Below are positions 17,558 to 26,768 of a stretch of DNA of 64,000 bases, piece after piece. Numbering within the stretch: the stretch's first letter is position 1; each line of letters begins with the position of its first letter. The notes beneath the pieces are model-generated. The model was not told where the DNA came from, searched no databases, and saw only the letters and a list, made by a program, of their open reading frames with translations. The DNA comes from Helicobacter colisuis (GTDB lineage: Bacteria > Campylobacterota > Campylobacteria > Campylobacterales > Helicobacteraceae), in assembly GCF_023646285.1 (NCBI RefSeq), contig NZ_JAMOKX010000002.1, forward strand, positions 124,001 through 188,000. Direction: 5' to 3'. A program made the position numbers and the translations under genes.

Positions 17558-19486
17558 TTATTGATTGTATTTAGCAGGGAGTTTCATCCATTGTTTCGTT
17601 GCTCGTTTAGCAACTTCTAAGGTTGCATCCATTCCTCCTGCTAATGAAAAAAGCCAAAATTTATGTGCATAAAGCCAATCAATCTGTTTGACTTGTTTTT
17701 CAATAAGTGTTTTTACAGGACGCACAGCTATTTTTGCAAATTCTAATTCTTGATGCACGATATAAGATTGCACAGCATCAGAAAAAACTTTAATAAAAAT
17801 ATCTTCCTGAAAGAAAAGCTTAATATCATCAATTTCTTCAAGAATCTTATCCATTTTTTTGAAATTGATTTTTTCTAATTTGTTTTCTTTGTTTAAGCGC
17901 TCTAGCTCTTCTGTCATTTTGACAACTTTTAGAAAAGTTTTTTCTACCATCTTTTTCTTTTTATAACCATAATCCAAAAAATCTTTTACTTTAGATTGAA
18001 TATGTTTTTGGTTTGCTTTAATTTGCTCTTTGCTAGGAGGGGTGAGTTTGATTGCCTTCTTTTTTGTTTTGGAAAGTGATTGTAGGGCTTCTAGGAATGG
18101 AATCTCTTTTGTCCCAGCAATTCTTGCACCGCCTTCTGTTGAATTGATTACTTCCATTTCATAGGGCGTTTCAGCAATGTCTTTTTCAAAGAAATTTAAA
18201 AACATTTTCCACACTGAAGTGGTTTCTACAACTCCATCTCCACCATAAGCAGGCACCATAAGCTTCTCTGTTATATTTTCTTTTTGCTTGTATTGAGATT
18301 CTGTTTCTCCAAAAATCGCATCTTTGGAGTGGGTTTTTCCATCTTTAGAAAATGCAAGATCTTGACCAATAAAAATACATCGTTTAAAGCGTGAATGCGC
18401 AATAATTTCATATGCCATATTAGCGGCACTCATTCCAATCCCAGCATAACCATAATCTTGTAAATCAAAGAAACGAGTATAACCAAATGGGCGCATACTA
18501 AAAGACTTGATGCCTTGTGTAATCGCGTTAGTTGTGGCTTTATGCACAATGCTTGTAAGGGCAAAAATAACGCCTTTTTGCGCTTCTTTTGGTGTTTTGA
18601 TGAAAAAATCTGCAGTGGGTTCTACGCGCTCTAGTGTTGCAACAATATCGGGTTTTATTCCATGTTTGGTAAGAATTGGGAAAGATGCATCAACAGAGAT
18701 AATTGTAATATAGGGTGCATATTCTTTTAATAGTGGAATTTGCTTGTGCAAAGAAGGTCCCGTGGAGACAATCACGGCTGTGTCTGTTGTTTTTGCATTA
18801 GAAATTAATTCTTTAAAACTTGGAGTGGTGATAAGCTCTGGAAGGTTTAAAAGATGATGTTCTAGACCGATTAAAGCATCTGTTGAATCATTGCCAACTG
18901 CAATAACATGATGCTCCAAACTTCTTGTTAGAATTGCATTTAAATCAAGGCATTCCTCTGTGTATTTACCATAATAATTGTTATAAATATGAAGATTGTA
19001 GATTCTAGAATAAATCCATTGACCTTCTTTAACAAGGTATTGATCAAGTTGTCCAAAACTAATTGTTTTAGTCCAAAAAATTAAAATTTTTTCTTCTAGA
19101 ATTTCTTGTTCGAAATCTACAAAATTTAGCGCAATATAAATGAGTTCTAATTCAGGTTCAAAAATAAAGAGTTTTTTTAGATCGGGATTGCTAGAAAGGT
19201 ATTTATAAAAAATTCCATTTCCCATTCCAAAAAAATAAAAAAAAGGATAAAGCCTATAAGGTTCAAATTCTTTAATTTTTTGAGTGATTTCTGCTAAGGG
19301 TTCTTTGGAGAAAAGTGCCACTTTGTTTTCTTTGTCGTAAATATTAATATTTAGCGGATCGTTTCCGATATACACTTCATATTTTTTATTGGGTTCTAGA
19401 ATTTTAAGTTGTGCAGCTAAAAGTGGATTTTTTTGATAGAGCGCCTTGAGATTTTTCTCAAGTCTTGGGTTAAGAGCATCTGACAT
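17558..19486 (-). CDS. Maf-type motility accessory protein, probable flagellin nonulosonate transferase
   Basis: A 642-residue member of the DUF115/MptE-like family. In Campylobacter, Helicobacter and Aeromonas, Maf proteins put pseudaminic or legionaminic acid on flagellin serine/threonine residues. The core (about residues 230-420) has TAVIVSTGPSLHKQIPLLKE, IISVDASFPILTKHGIKPD, then AYEIIAHSRFKRCIFIGQDLAFSKDG and INSTEGGARIAGTKEIPF, the conserved nucleotide-sugar region. A Lys-rich coiled coil follows. It lies 54 bases after flagellin on the same strand, a usual arrangement. No pse or leg sugar-synthesis genes are in the window, so the sugar must be made elsewhere. Confidence 0.87.
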   Translation of the reverse strand: MSDALNPRLEKNLKALYQKNPLLAAQLKILEPNKKYEVYIGNDPLNINIYDKENKVALFSKEPLAEITQKIKEFEPYRLYPFFYFFGMGNGIFYKYLSSNPDLKKLFIFEPELELIYIALNFVDFEQEILEEKILIFWTKTISFGQLDQYLVKEGQWIYSRIYNLHIYNNYYGKYTEECLDLNAILTRSLEHHVIAVGNDSTDALIGLEHHLLNLPELITTPSFKELISNAKTTDTAVIVSTGPSLHKQIPLLKEYAPYITIISVDASFPILTKHGIKPDIVATLERVEPTADFFIKTPKEAQKGVIFALTSIVHKATTNAITQGIKSFSMRPFGYTRFFDLQDYGYAGIGMSAANMAYEIIAHSRFKRCIFIGQDLAFSKDGKTHSKDAIFGETESQYKQKENITEKLMVPAYGGDGVVETTSVWKMFLNFFEKDIAETPYEMEVINSTEGGARIAGTKEIPFLEALQSLSKTKKKAIKLTPPSKEQIKANQKHIQSKVKDFLDYGYKKKKMVEKTFLKVVKMTEELERLNKENKLEKINFKKMDKILEEIDDIKLFFQEDIFIKVFSDAVQSYIVHQELEFAKIAVRPVKTLIEKQVKQIDWLYAHKFWLFSLAGGMDATLEVAKRATKQWMKLPAKYNQ

Positions 19487-19540
19487 AGGATTCCTTGAAG
19501 TGTGGATTTAAAAAGTCTAAAGCCAAAAAGGCTAAAGAAC

Positions 19541-21124
19541 TTATTGTAAAAGTTTAAGAATATTTTGCTGAACTTGGTTGGCTTGTGCCATTGCAAAACT
19601 TCCTGATTGTGCAAGAATGTTGGTTTTAGAGAAGTTTGCAGATTCTTCAGCAAAGTCTGTATCGCGGATTTGTGATTCAGCGGATTTTACATTCACTTGC
19701 GTTACAGTAATGTTATTGATAGTCGAGACAAGTTGTTGTTGCACAGAACCAAGATCAGCACGGATTTTGTCTAAATGTTCTTGTGCGGATTGTGCCATAT
19801 CCATAACCGCCATAGCACCTTCTAAACTTGTTACTCCAGCCCCAATTCCATTAGCATTAACAACAGCAACAGCCGTATTGGCATTAGCCCCGATAGCAGA
19901 AGCAACATTGGCATCAAATTCACCATTAACACTTCTTAGATTCACAGTGTATTGTGCGATTCCTGATCCATTTTGTATGTTGGTCGCACCAGAGTGTAAG
20001 CCAACTTGAGAGAAATTTGTTCCAGATACCAAAATATCTCTTGCATTAAGGCGAATAAGAGTCAAGCGTCCTACAATAGCGTGTGTTGCGCCTGAAACTC
20101 CAGCAAAAGAACCACCTTGGAGTGGCGTTGTCCCATCAGCTCCAGCTCCATTAAGAACAGCAGCACCGCTTGTTACTTGGACAGAAATCGCTCGTCCATC
20201 TGTGCTTGTAAGTTGTAATGCTCCTGAAATACTTAAAGAAGCTTGCACTCCTGTTCTTTCTTTTTGGGCATTAATAGCATTAATAAGTCTTCCATCATAA
20301 TCATTTTTTTGGACATCATTCACATCTCCAATGGCAATACCATTAATGACTAATCCCCTAATGGTTCCTGAAGCAATCGCTCCAGCCCCTTGCCCCATTA
20401 CACTATAAGTTGCCCTCACACCTAAAGTATCGGAGTTTTTGTTGATGGCTTCTGCTAACGCACCAATTCCTGTTCCTGCTGAAGTGGAGATTTTTACTGA
20501 TTCAATAGCGTAGTTATTGGTTCCATCTGTGTTTAAGAATCTTAAAGTCACTTCATTGAGATTGCTTGATCCTGCACTTACGGACATCTCAGCCCCTGTT
20601 TCGTAGCGAACATGTCCTATTTTATGAGAGTTAGTTGGTTGGATAGAAGCCTTAACGGTGGTATTGGAATAAGCACCAATTTGGAATTCTTTATTAGTAA
20701 AGGACCCTGAAAGCATTTGCTGACCATTAAAGCTTGTTGTATTAGCGATATTATCAAGCTCTTCCATAAGTCTTAAAATATCACTTTGTAGCGCGTTTCT
20801 TGTTGTGGTAGTTTGACCATCTTGTGCGGCTTGAGTAGCTTTTGTTTTGATTGTGTCTAAGATTTTGATTTGTTCATCCATTGCTTTATCGGCTGTTTGA
20901 ATAATACCAATAGCATCATTAGCGTTTCTTGTGGCTTGACCCAATGCGGCAGCTTGAGAGCGGAGGCTATCGGCAATCGCCATTCCTGAAGCATCATCGG
21001 CAGCTTTATTGATTCTTAAACCAGAGCTTAATTTTTCTAGTGATTCTGACATGTTTCTGTTATTTACAAGACCAGAAGTGTGTGCGTTTAGCGCATTAAC
21101 ATTTGTGTATATCCTATAACTCAT
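19541..21124 (-). CDS. flaB: Flagellin, FlaB-like
   Basis: A 527-residue flagellin with the conserved ends: N-terminal [19 protein letters not shown] and [21 protein letters not shown]-terminal [20 protein letters not shown] and [19 protein letters not shown]. It begins MSYRI rather than MAFQV, and internal stretches such as [16 protein letters not shown] and IGHVRYETG fit H. pylori FlaB better than FlaA. A sigma-54 promoter, as for H. pylori flaB, supports that. The middle is rich in Ser, Thr, Gly and Ala, the region that is glycosylated in relatives. It starts a minus-strand unit with maf and is divergent from the glycan island. Confidence 0.94.
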   Translation of the reverse strand: MSYRIYTNVNALNAHTSGLVNNRNMSESLEKLSSGLRINKAADDASGMAIADSLRSQAAALGQATRNANDAIGIIQTADKAMDEQIKILDTIKTKATQAAQDGQTTTTRNALQSDILRLMEELDNIANTTSFNGQQMLSGSFTNKEFQIGAYSNTTVKASIQPTNSHKIGHVRYETGAEMSVSAGSSNLNEVTLRFLNTDGTNNYAIESVKISTSAGTGIGALAEAINKNSDTLGVRATYSVMGQGAGAIASGTIRGLVINGIAIGDVNDVQKNDYDGRLINAINAQKERTGVQASLSISGALQLTSTDGRAISVQVTSGAAVLNGAGADGTTPLQGGSFAGVSGATHAIVGRLTLIRLNARDILVSGTNFSQVGLHSGATNIQNGSGIAQYTVNLRSVNGEFDANVASAIGANANTAVAVVNANGIGAGVTSLEGAMAVMDMAQSAQEHLDKIRADLGSVQQQLVSTINNITVTQVNVKSAESQIRDTDFAEESANFSKTNILAQSGSFAMAQANQVQQNILKLLQ

Positions 21125-21133
21125 TATGCATCC

Positions 21134-21156
21134 TTTGCGAAAAATAAATTCGCAAA
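21134..21156 (-). promoter_or_regulatory. Stem-loop in the flagellin 5' leader overlapping the ribosome site
   Basis: TTTGCGAA and TTCGCAAA form a perfect 8-bp stem with a 7-base loop just before the start codon of flagellin. In the mRNA the second arm runs into the Shine-Dalgarno AAAGGA, so folding would hide part of it. It could slow translation until needed or protect the mRNA 5' end. Confidence 0.55.
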
Positions 21157-21162
21157 ATCTAA

Positions 21163-21178
21163 AGCAATATATGTTCCA
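21163..21178 (-). promoter_or_regulatory. Sigma-54 promoter of flagellin
   Basis: On the minus strand TGGAAC-ATATA-TTGCT matches the RpoN consensus TGGCAC-N5-TTGCW with one mismatch and exact spacing. It lies about 40 bases before the start codon, leaving a leader of roughly 28 bases. H. pylori flaB is also RpoN-dependent. Confidence 0.85.
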
Positions 21179-21210
21179 CTTTTTAATATGGCAAAAAATA
21201 ATCAGCTAAG

Positions 21211-21238
21211 TAAAGTTTTGATACAATCTTGCCGATTA
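21211..21238 (+). promoter_or_regulatory. Sigma-28 (FliA) type promoter at the head of the glycan island
   Basis: TAAAGTTT (21211-21218), 12 bases, then GCCGATTA (21231-21238) closely matches the FliA consensus TAAAGTTT-N11-GCCGATAA, with one extra spacer base and one -10 mismatch. It lies 34 bases ahead of the first island gene and suggests that gene is expressed with late flagellar genes. Confidence 0.65.
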
Positions 21239-21271
21239 TAAGGGAAATTAATTTTGCAATGAAAGAAATTT

Positions 21272-23605
21272 ATGGAAATTCAAACACAAGAGATTCTAAA
21301 TAGGCTTAAAGAAGTCAAAACAAAAGAAAATATTAATGAATGTATGTTGCTAATCCGCGCTTTTGGGCAGGAGTGGCAGAAGCAATTAGAAGATTCTTAT
21401 AGAGAAGAGATTATCGCTTTATTAAAAGAAAAGATTCTAGAAATTATTGTTTCTAAGGGGGATATTTTAGATAAGTCTATTTTATGGGCTTATGGGCTTT
21501 TTGAAGGTAGAAAATCATCTAAAAAAGATGAGAGATTTATGAAGTATTTTGATTTTTGCTCCCCTTATGTGGAAGATAGCAATGCTTCTTATTATGAAAG
21601 GCTATTGTTTATTGAGTTTGCGAGTGCGGCTTTGTTGTTTAGTGGGGACAAAGAAGGAGCGGTGAAGTTTTTTTTCTCCAAAGTGATTTATTTGAGTTTG
21701 AGAGAAAACTATATGGTAGAGTTAGACCCTTTTACAAGGGAGTTTTTGTATTATTATGAGATTCCAGTGGAATGGATTTTGGAGATTCAAAGAGAGGCTT
21801 TAAAATGGGATGATTTCTCTAAGCTTGATGATTTTACTAAAAAGACAATATTTTTGTGGAATATGCATTGTTTTTGGAATGTGAAGCATTATTTTAATCA
21901 TCTAAAATGGAGGGAGAATTTTCCTGTTTGGCTTGATTGTTTAAAAGGATTGCTAGAACAAGGTAATCTTGATATGGCGATGTATGTGAGTTTTTATATT
22001 TATCATAAGTTTGGAAATTCTGCGCAAACTCAAGAGGATTGGCAAGAATATAATGATAAGGTAGTAAAACTTGTAGAGCCTTATTATGTGGAATATGGTA
22101 AGAATCTCCCTAAGTGCAAGGCAAGTATAGGGGATAAATCAGAAAAAAAAATTAAGATTGCTCTTATTAAAGATAGGATTGTTGAAAATTCACCTTATAA
22201 GGTAGAATATTCGCTTTGCAAGGTTTTAATGCAAAATGAAGAGTTTGCTAAGCAGTATGAATTGGTTGTATATAGTATGAACTATATCCAAAAAAGTGAG
22301 GATGGAATCGAGGCTATGCAGAGCTTTGTGCAGGCTGGAGTGCCTGTGGCATGTCCAGCTTATCAGCTAATAAGGCAATATAGTTATTATTACTCGCATT
22401 TGCAAAAGGCATTATTAATAAGACAATCTCTTCTAAGTGAAGGGGTGGATATTATTATCATTACAGGCACCATTGATTGTGCAGATTTTTTGCTTGCGAC
22501 AAGAAGTGCTCCTAAGCAGATTTATTGGAGTCATGGGAATGGTCGGTATGATATTGTGGGGATTGATGAGAGAATAAGTCATGCTATACCGCCAACAACG
22601 CCTTATGATTTTAAAAGTTTTTCAGTGCCGATGGATATTGAAAGATTTTATAATCCACCAAGAGATCCAAAGCTCATAGAAGCAGAGAAGGCAAAATATC
22701 CTATCACAAAAGACACGGTAGTTTTGGGCGTGATAGGTAGGCTTGTCAAAGTGGATAGCGATGAGTATTTAGAGTGCATTGCAGAGGTTATGAAAAAACA
22801 CCCCAATACGATTTTTATTGCTGCTGGAAGTGGGAATATGACGGTAATTAGAAATAAAGTTGAAAAGCTTGGAATCTCGGAGCGGTTCTTTATGCCCGGA
22901 TTCGTAGATCCACATATTTATGGACATATTATTGATATTTTTTGTGATACTTTTCCTATGGGGCAGGGAGAGAGTTTGTATGAGTTTATACATAAAAAAG
23001 GAACTTATGTGACTAGGAACTATAATAAAATGGATATTGAAGATGATAAAATGTATAAATTAAAAATGGGCGATAAAGTATTAATTTATTTTGAAAACCT
23101 TGAAGCACTTACTCCTAAAGTAGAGAGATATAGTGAATTTATAAAAGGAGATATTATTTTTATTTATAATAAAAAAGATTGTTCTTTAGATGCTGAAGTG
23201 CAAAAAAGAGCATTATATTGTGAATTTGGCAATAGAGAGATGTTGCAAATTGGAGATCATTCTTTTAAGGTTGGAAATGATAATAAAATTGAGTTTATCA
23301 TATCAAATTTAATGAGAGAAAAGAAAAGCATATGGCAAGCTTATTATGCTGAAAATTTAAAATATTATCTTGATATTGTTAATACACTTTCTTGCTATCT
23401 TGATAATAGTGGTAGATATGTTGGGTGGTTATGTAGTGGATTTGGTTTTAAGGACTATTATAAAAATTTAGCAGAAATGATAGAGAATAATGAAATTAGA
23501 AGCAAGTTGGATGAGTTATGTAAGTTACATAATAAACTGACTTATAACAATCGGGTTAAAATTTGTTATAAAAGTTTTGTAGGGGCTATCAATGCAGATA
23601 ATTAA
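21272..23605 (+). CDS. Large GT-B glycosyltransferase (GT41/HMW1C-like), probable flagellin glycosyltransferase
   Basis: A 777-residue cytoplasmic protein. The first ~290 residues are all helical, like a TPR-type scaffold. From about 295 a GT-B fold appears: KKIKIALIKDRIVENSPY, a middle part with APKQIYWSHGNGRYDIVG, then a nucleotide-sugar domain with GVIGRLVKVDSDEYLECIAE, TIFIAAGSGNM and IDIFCDTFPMGQGESLYEF. The last motif resembles the DxFPLxQG-type region of GT41 N- or O-glycosyltransferases. Being the first gene divergent from flagellin, behind a sigma-28-like promoter, it is a good candidate for direct flagellin modification. The sugar donor is unknown. It overlaps the next gene by 14 bases. 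Confidence 0.7.
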   Translation: MEIQTQEILNRLKEVKTKENINECMLLIRAFGQEWQKQLEDSYREEIIALLKEKILEIIVSKGDILDKSILWAYGLFEGRKSSKKDERFMKYFDFCSPYVEDSNASYYERLLFIEFASAALLFSGDKEGAVKFFFSKVIYLSLRENYMVELDPFTREFLYYYEIPVEWILEIQREALKWDDFSKLDDFTKKTIFLWNMHCFWNVKHYFNHLKWRENFPVWLDCLKGLLEQGNLDMAMYVSFYIYHKFGNSAQTQEDWQEYNDKVVKLVEPYYVEYGKNLPKCKASIGDKSEKKIKIALIKDRIVENSPYKVEYSLCKVLMQNEEFAKQYELVVYSMNYIQKSEDGIEAMQSFVQAGVPVACPAYQLIRQYSYYYSHLQKALLIRQSLLSEGVDIIIITGTIDCADFLLATRSAPKQIYWSHGNGRYDIVGIDERISHAIPPTTPYDFKSFSVPMDIERFYNPPRDPKLIEAEKAKYPITKDTVVLGVIGRLVKVDSDEYLECIAEVMKKHPNTIFIAAGSGNMTVIRNKVEKLGISERFFMPGFVDPHIYGHIIDIFCDTFPMGQGESLYEFIHKKGTYVTRNYNKMDIEDDKMYKLKMGDKVLIYFENLEALTPKVERYSEFIKGDIIFIYNKKDCSLDAEVQKRALYCEFGNREMLQIGDHSFKVGNDNKIEFIISNLMREKKSIWQAYYAENLKYYLDIVNTLSCYLDNSGRYVGWLCSGFGFKDYYKNLAEMIENNEIRSKLDELCKLHNKLTYNNRVKICYKSFVGAINADN

Positions 23606-24530
23606 TATTCCATCTCATTATAATTATATAGCACTATTTTTAACACTTAGTTGTAATCTATCATGTTCTTATTGCATTAATCTCAATGAAAGAGGATCTT
23701 CTCGGAATTCTGTGAGTAAAAAGCAAATTAAACCATGTGAATGGGTAGATTTTATTAATCGGATTTGTCTTTTAGATAAAAAGGGAAATCCTAGAGAGGA
23801 TATCCCATTGACTTTGCAAGGTGGAGAACCCACCATGTATAAAGGTTTTTATGAGGTTGTTAATGGAGTTGATTCGAGATTTAAATTAGATTTGCTGACT
23901 AATTTTATGTTTGATGTTGATGAATTTATTCAAAGAGTTCCTGTTGAAAAATTTACTAGGGATGCTAAGTATGCTGCGATTCGTGTGAGTTATCATCCTG
24001 GTCAAAATAAGATTGATGATTTGATAATCAAGCATCATAAGATGCGGGATGCGGGATTTTATGTAGGAATTTATTCGGTTGTAACACCGCAAAACGTGGA
24101 ACATATCAATGAAATAAGGGAAAAATGCAAAAAAGAAGGCATTGATTTTAGAGTTAAAGAGTATTTGGGGTTTGATGGTAAAAGATGGCATGGAACTTAT
24201 AAATATCAAGATGCTATTTCGCAAAAAATAGAAAAATATTGTGAATGTAAGACAACAGAATTAATAGTAGGACCAAATGGAAAAATATATCGATGCCATT
24301 CGGATCTATACGAAAATAGAACTCCTATTGGAGATATTTTAGATTCAGATTTTAAAATCAAGGATATTTATCGACCTTGCTATGTTTATGGGCATTGTAA
24401 TCCCTGTGATATAAAGGTTAAAACCAATCGATTTCAAGAGTTTGGTCATACATCTGTGGATATGAAGAATATTAGAGATTTGACATCCGATGAGAGAGCG
24501 GCATTAAATGGAGGTTATTTTGGAATATGA
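23592..24530 (+). CDS. Radical SAM protein with SPASM-like C-terminus (1)
   Basis: A 312-residue radical SAM enzyme. The cluster motif CNLSCSYC puts cysteines at 21, 25 and 28 (CxxxCxxC), followed by the SAM-contact motif LQGGEPTMYKG. The C-terminal third has further cysteines (CECKTTELIVGPNGKIYRCH, CYVYGHCNPC) like a twitch/SPASM site for an auxiliary iron-sulfur cluster. Such enzymes do difficult radical chemistry on sugars, peptides or aminoglycosides. The substrate cannot be read from the sequence. It overlaps the preceding glycosyltransferase by 14 bases and the next radical SAM gene by 4, so it belongs to the island operon. Confidence 0.82.
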   Translation: MQIINIPSHYNYIALFLTLSCNLSCSYCINLNERGSSRNSVSKKQIKPCEWVDFINRICLLDKKGNPREDIPLTLQGGEPTMYKGFYEVVNGVDSRFKLDLLTNFMFDVDEFIQRVPVEKFTRDAKYAAIRVSYHPGQNKIDDLIIKHHKMRDAGFYVGIYSVVTPQNVEHINEIREKCKKEGIDFRVKEYLGFDGKRWHGTYKYQDAISQKIEKYCECKTTELIVGPNGKIYRCHSDLYENRTPIGDILDSDFKIKDIYRPCYVYGHCNPCDIKVKTNRFQEFGHTSVDMKNIRDLTSDERAALNGGYFGI

Positions 24531-25621
24531 GTGATATTTTTAGAATCGATTCTCATAAGTTAATTTTTCATCCTACAAGGGTATCGCAATGGCTTGAATC
24601 TTATGGTAATTGGGAAAAAGAAAAAGAGATTTATCCTATTTATGTTGAAGTTTCTCCTTATGGTGCATGCAATCATCGTTGCACATTTTGTGGAGTTGAT
24701 TATATGGGGTATAAAAATATTAAAATCGATTTTGAAATTTATAAGCAAATAATTCGTGAGATAGCTGAGCTTGGGGTTAAAAGTGTAATGTTTGCAGGAG
24801 AAGGGGAGCCAATGTTACATAGAGATCTTGATTTAATGATAGAGGCAACAAAAAAAGCTGGAATTGATGTAGCTATTACTACTAATTTTGTTCCTATTAA
24901 ACTAGATAAAATGCCTAAGATTCTAAAGAATACAACTTGGATTAAAGCTAGCATTAATGCAGGAAATGCAAAAGTTTATTCTCAAATTCATAGAACGAGG
25001 GAAAATGATTTTTACAGGGTTCTTAAAAATTTAGAAGAATCAATAAAAATACGGCAAAAGATAGAAAGCTCTTGTACTATTGGAGTGCAAATGTTGCTTT
25101 TGCCTCAAAATTACCAAACCGCTATAGAGTTTGCAATTACATTAAGGGATATTGGAGTTGATTATTTGGTAATTAAGCCGTATTCTCAGCATCTTTTTAG
25201 TCGAACTAGAGAATATGAAAGTTTAGATTATAGTCAATATTTGTTTTTAGAAAAAAGCCTAAATGAATTAAGTAGTGAAGAGTTTTCTATTATTTTTAGG
25301 TCAGACACAATGAAAAAGTTAACTGGAAATAGAAATTTTTATGAAAAATGTTATTCGACTCCATATTTTTGGGGATATATAAGTGCTAATGGAGAGGTTT
25401 ATGGTTGCAGTTGTTATTTGGGCGATGATCGTTTTTCATATGGAAATATTAATCAGAAGAGTTTTAAGCAAATTTGGCAAAGCATAAAGAGGCAGGAAAA
25501 TATTCGATTTATACAAAATGATTTAGATATCAAAAAGTGTAGAGTAAATTGCAGAATGGATTCCATTAATCGATATTTATGGGAATTAAAACATTCAAAT
25601 TCCCATGTAAATTTTATCTAG
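24527..25621 (+). CDS. Radical SAM/SPASM protein (2), paralogue of the next gene
   Basis: A 364-residue radical SAM enzyme with cysteines at 48, 52 and 55 (CNHRCTFC), the SAM motif FAGEGEPMLH and a C-terminal SPASM region: CYSTPYFWGYISANGEVYGC, then a Cys pair spaced by CxxNC (KCRVNC). It aligns well with the following gene from RIDSHKL at the N-terminus to SHVNFI at the C-terminus, so the two arose by tandem duplication and diverged. They may act on related intermediates or together. It overlaps the upstream gene by 4 bases and leaves 10 bases to the next. Confidence 0.83.
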   Translation: MSDIFRIDSHKLIFHPTRVSQWLESYGNWEKEKEIYPIYVEVSPYGACNHRCTFCGVDYMGYKNIKIDFEIYKQIIREIAELGVKSVMFAGEGEPMLHRDLDLMIEATKKAGIDVAITTNFVPIKLDKMPKILKNTTWIKASINAGNAKVYSQIHRTRENDFYRVLKNLEESIKIRQKIESSCTIGVQMLLLPQNYQTAIEFAITLRDIGVDYLVIKPYSQHLFSRTREYESLDYSQYLFLEKSLNELSSEEFSIIFRSDTMKKLTGNRNFYEKCYSTPYFWGYISANGEVYGCSCYLGDDRFSYGNINQKSFKQIWQSIKRQENIRFIQNDLDIKKCRVNCRMDSINRYLWELKHSNSHVNFI

Positions 25622-25631
25622 GATTTATCTA

Positions 25632-26744
25632 ATGAAAAAATTTCTTTTAGATTCTCATAAGTTACATTACCATTTTGAGAGGGTGGCAGAATTTCAGAAA
25701 AATGGAGATTGTTATCCTATATATATGGAAGTTTCTCCTGTTGGATTATGCAATCATCGATGTATTTTTTGTGCCTATGATTATATTGATTATCCTAATA
25801 GACATTTGGATAAAGACAGATTTTTGAGTTTTTTGGATGAAGTTGCTTTGCTTGGTCTGAAAAGTATTTTGTATGCTGGGGAAGGAGAGCCATTAATTCA
25901 TAAAAATATTGCAGATTTTGTCAAAAAGACAAAAGAAGTGGGAATTGATTGTGGTATGTTTAGCAATGGAGAACTTTTGAGTGAAAGATTAGCTGAACAA
26001 TTATTGCCCTACCTTACATTTTTGCGATTTAGTTTTAATGGTGGGGATGCACAAACTTATGCTAAAGTTCATAAACCCTCTAGGAATGTAGGATCTAATA
26101 TAGGTTCGGGGGGGGGGGCATATCAATTAATGAGTAAGGTATTGCACAATATAGAATATGCTGTTAATTTTAAAAATAAAAACCAATTAAATGTGGATTT
26201 GGGTTCGCAATTTGTGCTTTTGCCCGAAAATAAAGATACATTATTATCGGCTATTTCCCATTTAAAAAATGCTGGAGTAGATTTTATTTCCGTTAAACCT
26301 TTTGTTTTTCAAAATGAGCAACAAAAATATAGTGAGAGGCAGGGTTTTATTTCTTTTGATGAAATTAAAGATTTGGCTAAAGAAGCTAAAAGCTATGAAG
26401 ATGATAATTTTAAGGTTATTTTTAGAGAAAATGCTTTTTTAAATAAACAAAATGGGAGAAGCTATTCTCATTGCTATGGATGTAATTTTATAACAACTTT
26501 AAATTCTGCTGGAGATTTAGCTACTTGCCTTCCGTATTGGAATAAAGAAGAATTTGTGTATGGCAATATTTACCAAGATTCCTTTTATGAAATTTGGAAT
26601 GGAGAGAAACGAAAAAAAATTAAATCTTTTTTAGAGCGAGACTTGAATTGTCAAAAGTGTCCAACAAATTGCCGTCCAAATGCAATTAATGAATTTTTAA
26701 ATGATATTTTTAGCAAAGAAATAAAGCATGTTAATTTTATTTAA
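25632..26744 (+). CDS. Radical SAM/SPASM protein (3), phase-variable by a poly-G tract
   Basis: A 370-residue paralogue of the preceding gene: LLDSHKL N-terminus, cluster cysteines 40, 44 and 47 (CNHRCIFC), YAGEGEPLIH, a SPASM region with CYGCNFITTLNSAGDLATC and CQKCPTNC, and the end KHVNFI. Unlike its sibling it carries 11 consecutive G residues (26108-26118) encoding Ser-Gly-Gly-Gly-Ala near residue 160, in a loop where the sibling has no such insert. In this sequence the frame is intact. Gain or loss of one G would truncate the protein, the standard Helicobacter/Campylobacter on-off switch for surface structures. Confidence 0.83.
   Translation: MKKFLLDSHKLHYHFERVAEFQKNGDCYPIYMEVSPVGLCNHRCIFCAYDYIDYPNRHLDKDRFLSFLDEVALLGLKSILYAGEGEPLIHKNIADFVKKTKEVGIDCGMFSNGELLSERLAEQLLPYLTFLRFSFNGGDAQTYAKVHKPSRNVGSNIGSGGGAYQLMSKVLHNIEYAVNFKNKNQLNVDLGSQFVLLPENKDTLLSAISHLKNAGVDFISVKPFVFQNEQQKYSERQGFISFDEIKDLAKEAKSYEDDNFKVIFRENAFLNKQNGRSYSHCYGCNFITTLNSAGDLATCLPYWNKEEFVYGNIYQDSFYEIWNGEKRKKIKSFLERDLNCQKCPTNCRPNAINEFLNDIFSKEIKHVNFI
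26108..26118 (+). repeat. Poly-G tract (11 G) inside a radical SAM gene
   Basis: Eleven G residues interrupt an otherwise AT-rich coding sequence. Tracts of 8 or more G/C in Campylobacterota slip at high rate and drive phase variation. The present length keeps the gene in frame. Confidence 0.9.
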
Positions 26745-26768
26745 AAATATGTTAGGGAGATGTATTGT

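Noticed and set aside
19500-19535. AGCC/GGCT repeat between flagellin and maf as terminator
   Set aside because: The stem is only about four base pairs with a mismatch, and co-transcription with maf seems likely.
19578-20009. A 143-residue ORF antisense to flagellin
   Set aside because: It is Cys/Ala/Thr-rich with no ribosome site and mirrors the biased codons of the flagellin strand.
21260-21304. Short upstream ORF (14 codons) overlapping the start of the first island gene
   Set aside because: It has a poor ribosome site at long distance and no conserved feature; chance is the simplest explanation.
21668-21675. Eight-T run in the GT41-like gene as a switch
   Set aside because: A/T runs of this length are common in this AT-rich DNA and are much less mutable than G/C tracts.
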